From assembly GCF_014692525.1 (NCBI RefSeq), contig NZ_JACNYL010000001.1, positions 1,054,001 to 1,118,000 on the forward strand: a stretch of DNA of 64,000 nucleotides, given 5' to 3'. Numbering within the stretch: the first letter of the stretch is position 1; the number at the start of each line of letters is the position of its first letter. The translations under genes and the position numbers were made by a program. This document shows, one piece after another, positions 52,321 through 60,681 of this stretch. The stretch is from Sphingobacterium chuzhouense (GTDB lineage Bacteria; Bacteroidota; Bacteroidia; Sphingobacteriales; Sphingobacteriaceae). The notes under the pieces are model-generated. The model had not been told where the DNA came from and did not search any database. It worked only from the letters and a program-made list of their open reading frames with translations.

Positions 52321-53097
52321 TTACGCCGTTACCTTCGTACCTACATCTTTCCCTTCCACAATATCCAAAATAACACGATCTCTTTTACCATTAGCGATAT
52401 ACGTCGGAATACCTTTGGCTGCTGCATTCTTCGCAACTTTAAGTTTCGACTTCATTCCACCACGCCCCGACGCTTCCCCTTTATCACTTTTTGCGATATA
52501 ATGCTCTACTTCTTGATCTACGGTAATTTCCCGGATCAATTTAGAATTGTCATCATTAGGATGCCCGGTATAGAACCCGTCTATGTCTGTAAGAATAATA
52601 AGCATATCGGCCTGGATCATTTCAGCAATCAAGCTCGCCAGTTCATCGTTATCCGAAAACATCGAATGGGACACCGAAACCGCGTCATCTTCATTTGCTA
52701 TGGGAATGACGCCTTCTGACATCAATCCTTCATAGCAGTTTATCATATTGGTACGGTGTTCTCCTGGATTAAAATCACGTTTCGTACCTAACACCTGTGC
52801 ACAACGCATTCCGTTGTTTTGGAAAAGCGTATAATAATGTCGCATTAATCGAGGTTGTCCGATAGCAGAAAATATCTGTCTGCGCTGCGACTTATCTTCG
52901 GTTATCACGTCGCCTAGCACTTCCTTTCCGGCGTTGACGGATCCCGATGAAACCAATACCGTCATGATATCATCTTCGTACAGTTTAGAAATCTGGTCGA
53001 CGAGCTTTGTTAAAGCAGATAGCATAATACGGTTATCTCTATTGGCCATAACACTGGTACCTACTTTGACTACAATTCTTTTTTTATACGTATACAT
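52321..53097 (-). CDS. proB: Glutamate 5-kinase, short form
   Basis: First enzyme of proline synthesis, phosphorylating glutamate. ATG 53097 is chosen because it begins YTYKKRIVVKVGTSVM, the amino-acid-kinase start; the open frame goes further upstream into proC. The product has 258 residues: an amino acid kinase domain only, without the C-terminal PUA domain of the E. coli enzyme. Motifs VLVSSGSVNAGKEVLG and ILTDIDGFYTGHP are present. It overlaps or follows proC within 2 bp; proA is not in the window. Confidence 0.92.
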   Translation of the reverse strand: MYTYKKRIVVKVGTSVMANRDNRIMLSALTKLVDQISKLYEDDIMTVLVSSGSVNAGKEVLGDVITEDKSQRRQIFSAIGQPRLMRHYYTLFQNNGMRCAQVLGTKRDFNPGEHRTNMINCYEGLMSEGVIPIANEDDAVSVSHSMFSDNDELASLIAEMIQADMLIILTDIDGFYTGHPNDDNSKLIREITVDQEVEHYIAKSDKGEASGRGGMKSKLKVAKNAAAKGIPTYIANGKRDRVILDIVEGKDVGTKVTA

Positions 53098-53098
53098 A

Positions 53099-53911
53099 CT
53101 ACTTATTGTTTTCCTTTCCCAACTGTACCGCTCTATCAAACGCGGCATAAGCTGCATCTTTAATCAATTCTTTGACATTATTTTCTTCCATAGAATCTAG
53201 TGCGGCACGTGTTGTACCTCCTTTAGATGCCACTCTATCCATCCACGCAGTGGGATTAAGGTCTGAACTATTGAATAACTCAACCGCACCTTGAAAAGTC
53301 TGTGCAACCATCAAACGTGCATCTTTCTCGCAGAATCCCATTTTTACAGCGGCTTCCATCATCGATTCCATGAAATAGAACACATAAGCAGGTCCTGAGC
53401 CAGATATACCCGTAGATTTATCGATTTCCATCTCGTTCGCAAGTTTGATAGAGCGCCCAGTGGTATCGATCAATTTTTCGACGGTTAGCAATTCCAACCG
53501 TGAAACCTCTTTAGAACCAAGAAAGGATGTAAAGCCATGTCCTACTTGAGCCGCAAGATTAGGCATTGCACGTACTACTTTTTTTATACCCATTGCTTCC
53601 TGCATCGTCTTTATCGTGACGCCCGCCATAATAGACACAAAAATCTGATCTGGCTTTTTGTGCATCTTGATGGCTTCAAAAACTTCATCGCTGTGATAAG
53701 GTTTCACAGCAATAAATACAATGTCTGCTTGCGGCAAGCAATCTTCTAATTTTCCGTAGACATCGAACGTACCCTCCGCCCGTAATTCAGCTAGCTTTTC
53801 TGCTGAGTTGTCCAAAATCATTAAATCTTTTTCTCTCAATAAGTCTGATTGGGCCATCCCATGAGCATACGTTAGCCCCATGTTTCCGGCGCCAATTACT
53901 AAAATTTTCAT
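53099..53911 (-). CDS. proC: Pyrroline-5-carboxylate reductase
   Basis: Last step of proline synthesis, reducing P5C with NAD(P)H. The Rossmann start MKILVIGAGNMGLTYAHGMA and the signature near the end SGSGPAYVFYFMESMMEA ... RVASKGGTTRAALDSM are complete. The length of 270 is typical. It sits upstream of proB on the same strand with a 1-bp gap. A hairpin at 53948-53980 lies in its 5' leader. Confidence 0.95.
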   Translation of the reverse strand: MKILVIGAGNMGLTYAHGMAQSDLLREKDLMILDNSAEKLAELRAEGTFDVYGKLEDCLPQADIVFIAVKPYHSDEVFEAIKMHKKPDQIFVSIMAGVTIKTMQEAMGIKKVVRAMPNLAAQVGHGFTSFLGSKEVSRLELLTVEKLIDTTGRSIKLANEMEIDKSTGISGSGPAYVFYFMESMMEAAVKMGFCEKDARLMVAQTFQGAVELFNSSDLNPTAWMDRVASKGGTTRAALDSMEENNVKELIKDAAYAAFDRAVQLGKENNK

Positions 53912-54296
53912 CGTAATAATTTGTTTTTAAATGTGATGAAGCTATCAGATTTTTCATGCCTTTATACGGGCTGAAAAATCATGATGGTTTCATTTTTTAA
54001 ATTGTTTTAAAAGTGATAAAAACTTGCCCAAGCTATCTCTTTCGGGAGGTAACTCAGCCAACTTTATCTGATTAAAATTTTTATTGTAATAACATTAGTT
54101 CAGGTATAACCCCACAAGGAACGTGCTGAAAATTAATATGATGCAAAATCATCCGGGATATCCTTGAGAAAAAAAAGACACAACTCGCTGCTAAGTAGTC
54201 GTTTATACTGCCTCTTAACTTTTTTCATATTTTTTTAAGTGGAGCGAATGTCAGTTCTGCCAAAATGACTATAAAAGTTAACACATATCAGGTCTT
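53912..54296. other. Non-coding gap upstream of proC
   Basis: A 385-bp stretch with no convincing open frame on either strand, AT-rich. It lies between the end of the aryl-type operon (54297) and the proC start. The only clear structure is the hairpin at 53948-53980. No tRNA or known riboswitch pattern was seen. A small RNA cannot be excluded. Confidence 0.5.
53948..53980 (-). promoter_or_regulatory. Hairpin in the proC leader
   Basis: GATTTTTCA (53948-53956) pairs with TGAAAAATC (53972-53980); inner GCC/GGC pairs extend the stem with one bulged base. It is centred ~53 bp upstream of proC. It might be an attenuator or the terminator of the preceding operon. Confidence 0.4.
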
Positions 54297-54725
54297 CTAC
54301 GGTGCTATCACCGTTTTCATGCGAGCACGTGCAATGAATTCGCCATCAAGTTTGGTTTCGATTTCCACTAGGGTTACTCCCATAAATTCCTGTATGATTT
54401 GTATGCTGGAAAAAACGGTTTCCCCTATTTTTGGTAGTTTATGAATCTCCACATTTTGCATAGAGCCAATATAACCCATCGGCGCATTTTCGCCTTTCAA
54501 GAAATAGCTATATCCGGTATGCAGAGCAACGGACTGGGCCATGTGTTCAAGAAGACCGCTTTCAGCCAATTTTTCGTCATCGACGAACACACCTTCTGCT
54601 CTCACAAAAAAAGACGACACTAATCCATTTTCGTCATATCTTTCTAAACTCGACACCAAAACAATAGGAGTTCGCTGTGGGATGAGGGTTAATAGTTTTT
54701 CACCTGAAATCGGTAGAGTCATCAT
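54297..54725 (-). CDS. Hotdog-fold 3-hydroxyacyl-ACP dehydratase-like protein
   Basis: A 142-residue hotdog-fold protein related to FabZ/ApeP-like dehydratases of aryl-polyene and flexirubin clusters (LIPQRTPIVLVSSLERYDEN; LLEHMAQSVALHTGYSYF, with E and H placed as in such enzymes). ATG 54725 is chosen because its first bases overlap the stop of the acyltransferase (ATGA), a coupling arrangement; the frame extends to a TTG at 54731. Likely dehydrates the polyene chain. It is the last gene of the six-gene operon. Confidence 0.82.
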   Translation of the reverse strand: MMTLPISGEKLLTLIPQRTPIVLVSSLERYDENGLVSSFFVRAEGVFVDDEKLAESGLLEHMAQSVALHTGYSYFLKGENAPMGYIGSMQNVEIHKLPKIGETVFSSIQIIQEFMGVTLVEIETKLDGEFIARARMKTVIAP

Positions 54726-55594
54726 TTCCAAAAGTCAAAAAAGTTAAACCATTGTAGCGGATACTTCTGCAATATGTGTTCCACACTGCGAGTGTATGCG
54801 ATAAGATAAGATTGCGGATCCCGCTGTTTTACATCCACAGCCCTACGCGCATAAAGATGATAATGCAATCCGGATTCGCGCATTACATATACGAAAATAA
54901 CGGGAGCGGATAATCGGGAAGCAATACGAAATGGCCCTACCGGAAAACAGGCTTCTTTACCAAGCAAAGGGGCTGTTAACGTTTTAGCACCGTCAAAATA
55001 TCGATCGCCTGTAAAACAAATCAGTTCGTTATTCGATAGCGCCTCGTTTATCGCGAAAACATGCGACATATCCTCTTGAATATGGATGAACTTAACGCTT
55101 GGTTTTTCGGAAATGCGTTCTATATATTCTTTGATGATTGTGCGTTCCTGGTCTACGGTCACCAGGTTAATCTGAAGATCTAAATCAATATCTGCAAAAA
55201 ATTTATCTGCAATTTCAAAATTGCCGACATGAGCCGATATGAGAACGCCTCCGTTTTTATCCGCCAAGACTTCTCTTAAAATGTCTATTCCGTCAAATTC
55301 ATAAGTAAATCTGTCGCGTAAGCCGGAAGAGATCGCTACTTTATCAATGATGGTCTGCCCAAAAACAAAGTACGTTTGATAAACTTTCCAAAATGCTTTC
55401 CAAGTTCCATAGCCCTGCCTTTGGCGCAAGTAATAATAGATAGCCCGGAAACTTTTGGGAGAGAAAAGAAAATAATAGAATGCTACAAAAACAAGTAATC
55501 CGTAGGCGGTGCGGACACCCAGTTTCTTGATTAAAAAGACGAATATCTTATAGCCAAGGAGTGTTCCTCTTGATTTTCCGTCCCATTGGCTCAT
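54722..55594 (-). CDS. LpxL/HtrB-like lysophospholipid acyltransferase
   Basis: A 290-residue membrane-associated acyltransferase. After an N-terminal hydrophobic segment (TAYGLLVFVAFYYFLFS), the catalytic HxxxxE box appears as H-V-G-N-F-E in ISAHVGNFEIAD; further down ICFTGDRYFDGAKT and FPVGPFRIASRLSAPV match the family. In aryl-polyene and flexirubin loci such an enzyme is thought to link the pigment chain to a lipid. The neighbours (ACP before, dehydratase after) agree with that role. Confidence 0.88.
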   Translation of the reverse strand: MSQWDGKSRGTLLGYKIFVFLIKKLGVRTAYGLLVFVAFYYFLFSPKSFRAIYYYLRQRQGYGTWKAFWKVYQTYFVFGQTIIDKVAISSGLRDRFTYEFDGIDILREVLADKNGGVLISAHVGNFEIADKFFADIDLDLQINLVTVDQERTIIKEYIERISEKPSVKFIHIQEDMSHVFAINEALSNNELICFTGDRYFDGAKTLTAPLLGKEACFPVGPFRIASRLSAPVIFVYVMRESGLHYHLYARRAVDVKQRDPQSYLIAYTRSVEHILQKYPLQWFNFFDFWK

Positions 55595-55607
55595 CTTATT
55601 CCCCTGT

Positions 55608-55862
55608 TTAATTCCTCACGGCCATTTTTTGTTCTACGACATTATAGAAATCCTGAAAAGTGACCACTCCGTCAAAATCTGCTTCTACTAGTTTGACTCC
55701 AAAATTAGATTCGATAATAACAACCAAATCCACGTAGTCTAAACTATCTAGGTCAAGAGATTCTTTTAAAGACGCTTCCGGACTGATAATCTCCTCATCT
55801 ACTTCAAACTCTTCTACCAAGATTTCATTTATCTTTTGATATATACTCGCTTTATCCATCAT
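55608..55862 (-). CDS. Acyl carrier protein
   Basis: An 84-residue ACP with the phosphopantetheine serine S40 in LDLDSLDYVDLV. Highly acidic in the first half. It overlaps the end of the ketosynthase gene by 11 bp; a second ATG (55859) is equally possible. It is dedicated to this operon, which distinguishes it from the housekeeping ACP. Confidence 0.92.
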   Translation of the reverse strand: MMDKASIYQKINEILVEEFEVDEEIISPEASLKESLDLDSLDYVDLVVIIESNFGVKLVEADFDGVVTFQDFYNVVEQKMAVRN

Positions 55863-57078
55863 TAAATTTCTTGACTACCAATGCGGAATTGGTTCCACCA
55901 AATCCGAAAGAATTAGACAAATATATATCAAATTCTTGTTTTATTGTGTGGGAAACAAAATTTAATTCTTTGATATCATCATCTGGTTCTTCCAAATTAA
56001 TATTTGGAGCGATGAATCCATGTTGCATCATCAGCGTAGAATATACAATTTCCGATGCACCTGCCATCCAACATTCGTGTCCTGTCATGGATTTTGTGGA
56101 ACTGACATACGGCTTATTCCCGAATACCTCTAAAATTGCCTTTGCTTCATTAGCATCACCAATCGGTGTCGACGTTGCATGTGCATTGATATAAGCAATA
56201 TCTTTCGCCTGTATATTGGCCTGTTCGAGTGCCCGCCGCATAGCCTTCGCCGGTCCACCTATATTAGGTGTCGATATATGGCCTCCGTTGGAAGAAAAAC
56301 CATAACCTATTATTTCTGCGATAATAGGTGCGCCTCTTTTTACGGCCGATTCATAACTCTCCAATATGACTGTTGCTGCCCCGCCGCTGGGCACCAATCC
56401 GGTACGTCTTTTATCAAAAGGTCGTGAAGCTGTTTGTGGGTGGCTAATATCCGTCGCAAAGACACCCAAACCATCAAAACTAGCCATAGCATAGGGGTTG
56501 ACTTCCTGTGCTCCCCCACAAATGATCATATCCTGTAATCCTTGCTGAATAAACATATAGCCCAGACCGATTGCGTGCGAACCACTAGCACAGGCAGCAC
56601 TAATCGTCATGTTGATTCCAGACAATCCGAAGATTGTGGCTAAATTCATCGTGACGGTAGAATTCATGGATTTAAAAATGGCACCAGAGCCGATGAGTTG
56701 GGTATCTTTTTTCTCTCGCACGATATCCGTTGCTTCGATAACCGCTTTAGAGACGCTGTCGTTCCCAAACAAAATGCCCACCTCTCGCTTGCCAAGATCG
56801 TCTTCCTGCAACCGTGCTTGCGCCAATGCTTCCATTGTCGCCATATAAGCATACTCTGATTCCTCTCCCATACTGATGCGTTGACGCCTGTTGAGCACCT
56901 TCTTCAAATCCGGTGTAGGTACCATACCCGTCAATGGGGACTGAAATCCAAAGGTTAATCGCTCCTTATCAATCACAATACCTGATTTACCGTCAAAAAG
57001 CGATTGTTTAACCTCTTCTAAATTCGTACCGATGCAGGAATAGATGCCCATTCCCGTAATGACTACACGTTTGCTCAT
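55852..57078 (-). CDS. Beta-ketoacyl-ACP synthase, FabF-type
   Basis: A 408-residue thiolase-fold condensing enzyme that extends the acyl chain on the ACP. Catalytic residues are C163 in SAACASGSHA, H300 in NAHATSTP and H334 in TGHECWMAGA, with K329. All are present, so it is an active ketosynthase, and no chain-length-factor partner is encoded nearby. It is 9 bp after fabG. Together with the ACP and fabG it forms a minimal elongation unit starting from a coumaroyl-type primer made by the ammonia-lyase. Confidence 0.92.
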   Translation of the reverse strand: MSKRVVITGMGIYSCIGTNLEEVKQSLFDGKSGIVIDKERLTFGFQSPLTGMVPTPDLKKVLNRRQRISMGEESEYAYMATMEALAQARLQEDDLGKREVGILFGNDSVSKAVIEATDIVREKKDTQLIGSGAIFKSMNSTVTMNLATIFGLSGINMTISAACASGSHAIGLGYMFIQQGLQDMIICGGAQEVNPYAMASFDGLGVFATDISHPQTASRPFDKRRTGLVPSGGAATVILESYESAVKRGAPIIAEIIGYGFSSNGGHISTPNIGGPAKAMRRALEQANIQAKDIAYINAHATSTPIGDANEAKAILEVFGNKPYVSSTKSMTGHECWMAGASEIVYSTLMMQHGFIAPNINLEEPDDDIKELNFVSHTIKQEFDIYLSNSFGFGGTNSALVVKKFNDG

Positions 57079-57087
57079 TCGACAATC

Positions 57088-57819
57088 CTAAGCATAAATT
57101 CCACCATTTATATTGATAACTTCTCCGGTGATATAACCGGCTTTCGTTGACGCTAGGAAACAAACCAAATCGGCAACCTCCTCTGCTTCGCCAAAACGGT
57201 TTGCTGGAATAACCTTTTTCAATTCCCTTTCGTTCATTCCTTCTGTCATATCCGAACGGATAAATCCAGGAGCAACGGCGTTCACGGTGATGTTTCTCTT
57301 CGCAATCTCCTGTGCCAGTGCTTTTGTGGCACCCACAACACCGGCTTTTGCTGCCGAATAGTTGACTTGGCCTGCGGTTCCTTTGACACCCGAAACTGAA
57401 ACGATATTTATGATTCGTCCATACCGTTGGTGCAGCAGTTTTTGGATGAAAAACTGTGTTACGTTATAAAAACCCTGCAAAGAGACGTCTAGTACAGAAG
57501 ACCAATCTTCCGGGGACATCCACATAAAAAGACCATCTTTCGTAATACCAGCGTTATTAACGATAACCTCTACTAAAGCTTCAGGATGGCGATCGCTCCA
57601 TGTTTGCAACGCCTCTTTTACAGCCGCAGCATCTCCAACATTAAATTTGATGATTTCACCTGTTGCTCCCTCATCTTCTAATACGGCCAATGTTTCCTTA
57701 GCGGCTTCCTCATTTCCTTGATAATTAATCAGCACGTGATACCCCAATTCGACAGCTAACTTTTTACAGATTGCCCGTCCGATACCTCTCGACCCGCCTG
57801 TTACTAGAGCACATTTCAT
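57088..57819 (-). CDS. fabG: 3-oxoacyl-ACP reductase, FabG family
   Basis: A 243-residue SDR that reduces the ketoacyl chain with NADPH. Start motif ALVTGGSRGIGRAICKKLA, NNAG in EVIVNNAGITKDG, catalytic S-Y-K in NIVSVSGVKG ... VNYSAAKAG, and the C-terminal YITGEVININGG. It is between the ammonia-lyase (1-bp gap) and the ketosynthase genes in the operon, so a pathway-specific role is expected. Confidence 0.93.
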   Translation of the reverse strand: MKCALVTGGSRGIGRAICKKLAVELGYHVLINYQGNEEAAKETLAVLEDEGATGEIIKFNVGDAAAVKEALQTWSDRHPEALVEVIVNNAGITKDGLFMWMSPEDWSSVLDVSLQGFYNVTQFFIQKLLHQRYGRIINIVSVSGVKGTAGQVNYSAAKAGVVGATKALAQEIAKRNITVNAVAPGFIRSDMTEGMNERELKKVIPANRFGEAEEVADLVCFLASTKAGYITGEVININGGIYA

Positions 57820-57820
57820 A

Positions 57821-59338
57821 TCAGTTCATCAAATATTCCTTGACCTGCTGAATAGCAGGATAAAGCGGTTTGTCGTCTGAAAATGCAGGAATAATCTCCC
57901 TAATTTCATTGTACACCGCTTTTGTTTTTGAAGATACAAAATTTTGATAATTTAAAATATCAATTGCCTGCCTCACAGAAATAATTTGCACAGCAAGTAC
58001 TTCAAATGCATTCACAATCACTCGATTTGCTATCACCGCAGCATTCGTTCCCATACTTACAATATCTTGATTGTCATTGTTATTGGGAATACTGTGTATA
58101 TACATGGAAGTGGAAAGGGTTTGATTCTCAGCGGTAGTGGAAGTTGCCGTAAATTGTGCTCCTTGCATACCAAAATTAAAACCAAGCTTACCCATATTTA
58201 CGAACGGCGGCAACAATCCATTGATTTTGGTATTCATGAGGTAGTTCAATTGCCGTTCCGATAACATCGTAAGCCGCGTAATTGCTAATTTTAGCTTATC
58301 CATTTCTAAGGAGATGTAATCGCCGTGAAAATTCCCACCATGATAAACATTTTGGTCTTCCACGGAAATAATAGGGTTGTCGCTGACAGAATTCAGCTCG
58401 TGTTCAAGCACTTTTCCCACTTGTTGGATAGTTTCCAAAATTGGTCCTAATATCTGCGGAACACAACGCAGCGAATAGTATTCTTGTACTTTATCTTTAA
58501 AGACGTCTTCTTGATTATTACCCGAGTATAGGTCTTCCTCACGTTTTTTTATCAATGCACTATCGAACAGGTGCTCCCGCATACGAGCTGCAACCTGGCT
58601 TTGCCCAGCATGTAGCTTTACTGCATTCAAGCTAGCCGAATAATGATCGTCATGTGCCTTTACAATTTCATTCATAGCACAAGAAAGCCAAATAGACCAA
58701 TCTAGCAGCTTCGAAGCGTAGAAGTAGTTGACAATACCAATACCTGTCATCACAGATGTACCGTTGATCAGGGACAATCCCTCACGTACGATTACTTCTA
58801 TAGGTTTTAATTCCTCTTCCTCAAAAACGATCGCTGTAGATCTACGTTCATTTTTATAAATAACCTCCCCTTCTCCAATCAACACAAGAGCCAAATGTGC
58901 TAATTGTACCAAATCACCACTTGCTCCCACACCACCATGAGCAAAAATGACCGGCGTAATATTTCGATTGATTAATTCTTTGAGCAGCTCGATAACACTT
59001 ACATGGACGCCGGACTTCGCTTTAGAAAGATTTGCCAAACGCGTAAGCATGGTTGCTTTCACATGGAGTGGCGGCAATACATCACCTGTACCAGCTGCGT
59101 GACTACGGATCAAATTATATTGCAACTGATTCGTATCCTCGTCTTGTATACGATATTGTGCCATGGGTCCGAATCCCGTATTTACACCATAAATCACTCT
59201 ATTCGCAGCAAATTCTTTTAGGAAAGTGTGGCTTTCTCTTACCAAGTCGAGTACTTCTTGTTCTATATCAAAAGGTTCTCCTTCAAATATAATCTCATAA
59301 AACTGAGACAGTGTTAATTCTTTATCTACCGAAATCAT
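57821..59338 (-). CDS. Aromatic amino acid ammonia-lyase, probably tyrosine ammonia-lyase
   Basis: A 505-residue MIO enzyme. The MIO triad is A139-S140-G141 in GVGASGDLVQLAHL; Y50 and N-x-N motifs are in place. The substrate-selectivity pair is S79-H80 (LIRSH), the arrangement I recall for the Flavobacterium tyrosine ammonia-lyase of flexirubin clusters, whose sequence this protein resembles throughout. It would give p-coumarate, the starter of an aryl-polyene-type chain. It is first in the operon that continues with fabG, KS, ACP, acyltransferase and dehydratase. Histidine or phenylalanine activity cannot be excluded from sequence alone. A minus-strand -7 element lies at 59405-59412. Confidence 0.88.
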   Translation of the reverse strand: MISVDKELTLSQFYEIIFEGEPFDIEQEVLDLVRESHTFLKEFAANRVIYGVNTGFGPMAQYRIQDEDTNQLQYNLIRSHAAGTGDVLPPLHVKATMLTRLANLSKAKSGVHVSVIELLKELINRNITPVIFAHGGVGASGDLVQLAHLALVLIGEGEVIYKNERRSTAIVFEEEELKPIEVIVREGLSLINGTSVMTGIGIVNYFYASKLLDWSIWLSCAMNEIVKAHDDHYSASLNAVKLHAGQSQVAARMREHLFDSALIKKREEDLYSGNNQEDVFKDKVQEYYSLRCVPQILGPILETIQQVGKVLEHELNSVSDNPIISVEDQNVYHGGNFHGDYISLEMDKLKLAITRLTMLSERQLNYLMNTKINGLLPPFVNMGKLGFNFGMQGAQFTATSTTAENQTLSTSMYIHSIPNNNDNQDIVSMGTNAAVIANRVIVNAFEVLAVQIISVRQAIDILNYQNFVSSKTKAVYNEIREIIPAFSDDKPLYPAIQQVKEYLMN

Positions 59339-59404
59339 TTATTCCTGTATACGTATATTTGCTTAATCGCGAATTTGGGTATCCTATTTGTCGGACTCCA
59401 TTTG

Positions 59405-59412
59405 CAAAAATA
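59405..59412 (-). promoter_or_regulatory. -7 element of the ammonia-lyase operon
   Basis: TATTTTTG on the minus strand, an exact TAnnTTTG match, 67 bp upstream of the start at 59338. No matching -33 element is evident. The divergent halogenase-like gene starts at 59449, so this intergenic stretch serves both directions. Confidence 0.45.
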
Positions 59413-59448
59413 CTATAATTTAATTTTATTTGCTTAATTCATCAAGCT

Positions 59449-60681
59449 ATGGGTATCGAGGAAGTAGATGTTTTAATTATTGGAGCAGGACCGTCGGGTT
59501 GCGTGGCTGCAGGTTATTTACAGCAACAACATGTTCGCATTAAGGTTATCGAGAAATCCAAGTTCCCCCGTCTGGTTGTGGGCGAGAGTCTTATCCCTCG
59601 TGTTATGGACCATTTTGAAGAGGCGGGGTTGTTGCCCGCACTACAAGCCCAAAACTTTCAAAAGAAACTTGGAGCACGCTTTATTCGCGGAGAAGTCATT
59701 AGCGACTTTGACTTTGGCGATAAATTTGGTAAAGGATGGGATTGGACCTGGCAAGTGCCCCGCGCCGATTTTGACCACACTATGACGCAAGAGCTGCAGC
59801 GAAAGCATGTAGATATTGCTTTCGAAACAGCCGTAACGGCGATCGAATTTGATGGTACCGACTCTTTGACTACCATTCAGGACAAAGAGGGAAACCGTTC
59901 ACAAATAAAAGCTCGATTTGTCATCGATGCCAGTGGATACGGACGCGTGCTTCCCCGTCTATTACATTTAGATAAACCATCACAACTTAACCCACATTCC
60001 GCTATCTTCTCTCACGTAAAAGACATCAATCGTCCCGCGGGTATCGAGGGCACACAAATTTCATTTGATGTATTAGATAGGGAGGTATGGCTATGGGTTA
60101 TCCCTTTTTCCAATGGCATGACAAGTTTGGGTATCGTTGCACACACTGATTTTATCGAGCAGCTGAAGGGAGATGGCGGTACAGTAGAAGCTTTAAAAAG
60201 AGCGATTAACCTCTCCGATTTCTATGTCAAGCGTTTTGCGAATACGAACTTCGAGTTTGAACCTATTCATCTCAAAAACTATTCTGCTGCTGTCTCCAAA
60301 ATGTTTGGGGATGGATTTGCGTTAACAGGTAATAGCGCCGAATTTTTAGATCCTGTATTTTCTTCCGGCGTATGTTTTGCCACAGAATCGGGTATTCTTT
60401 CTGCAAAGTTAGCCTATCGACAATTACAGGGAGAGAAAATTGATTGGCAGGTCGAATATGCCGATTATATGGAACGCGGTATCCGTGTCTTTACTACGTA
60501 TGTAAAAGAATGGTATACAGGCAATCTGCAAACGCTTTTCTTCCACCGTCCGGAAAATCTGGATGTGAAGCGTAAAATATGTGCGGTATTAGCTGGCTAT
60601 GTTTGGAACGAAGAGAATCCGTTTGTCAAGAAACATGACAGGGTAATCCGTACCATGGCTTATATGTTAGAAAATTCTTAA
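59449..60681 (+). CDS. Flavin-dependent halogenase-like FAD oxidoreductase
   Basis: A 410-residue flavoprotein. The FAD-binding motif is IGAGPSGCVAAGYL (11-24) and the region KFPRLVVGESLIPR (38-51) is typical. W214-L-W-V-I-P219 matches the WxWxIP signature of flavin halogenases, and DPVFSSGVCFATESG matches their C-terminal FAD loop. Related proteins accompany flexirubin-type clusters, where they act on the aryl ring or as hydroxylases. It is divergent from the ammonia-lyase operon. Whether it halogenates, hydroxylates or only reduces cannot be decided from sequence. It overlaps the stop of the convergent repeat-protein gene by 4 bp. Confidence 0.85.
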   Translation: MGIEEVDVLIIGAGPSGCVAAGYLQQQHVRIKVIEKSKFPRLVVGESLIPRVMDHFEEAGLLPALQAQNFQKKLGARFIRGEVISDFDFGDKFGKGWDWTWQVPRADFDHTMTQELQRKHVDIAFETAVTAIEFDGTDSLTTIQDKEGNRSQIKARFVIDASGYGRVLPRLLHLDKPSQLNPHSAIFSHVKDINRPAGIEGTQISFDVLDREVWLWVIPFSNGMTSLGIVAHTDFIEQLKGDGGTVEALKRAINLSDFYVKRFANTNFEFEPIHLKNYSAAVSKMFGDGFALTGNSAEFLDPVFSSGVCFATESGILSAKLAYRQLQGEKIDWQVEYADYMERGIRVFTTYVKEWYTGNLQTLFFHRPENLDVKRKICAVLAGYVWNEENPFVKKHDRVIRTMAYMLENS

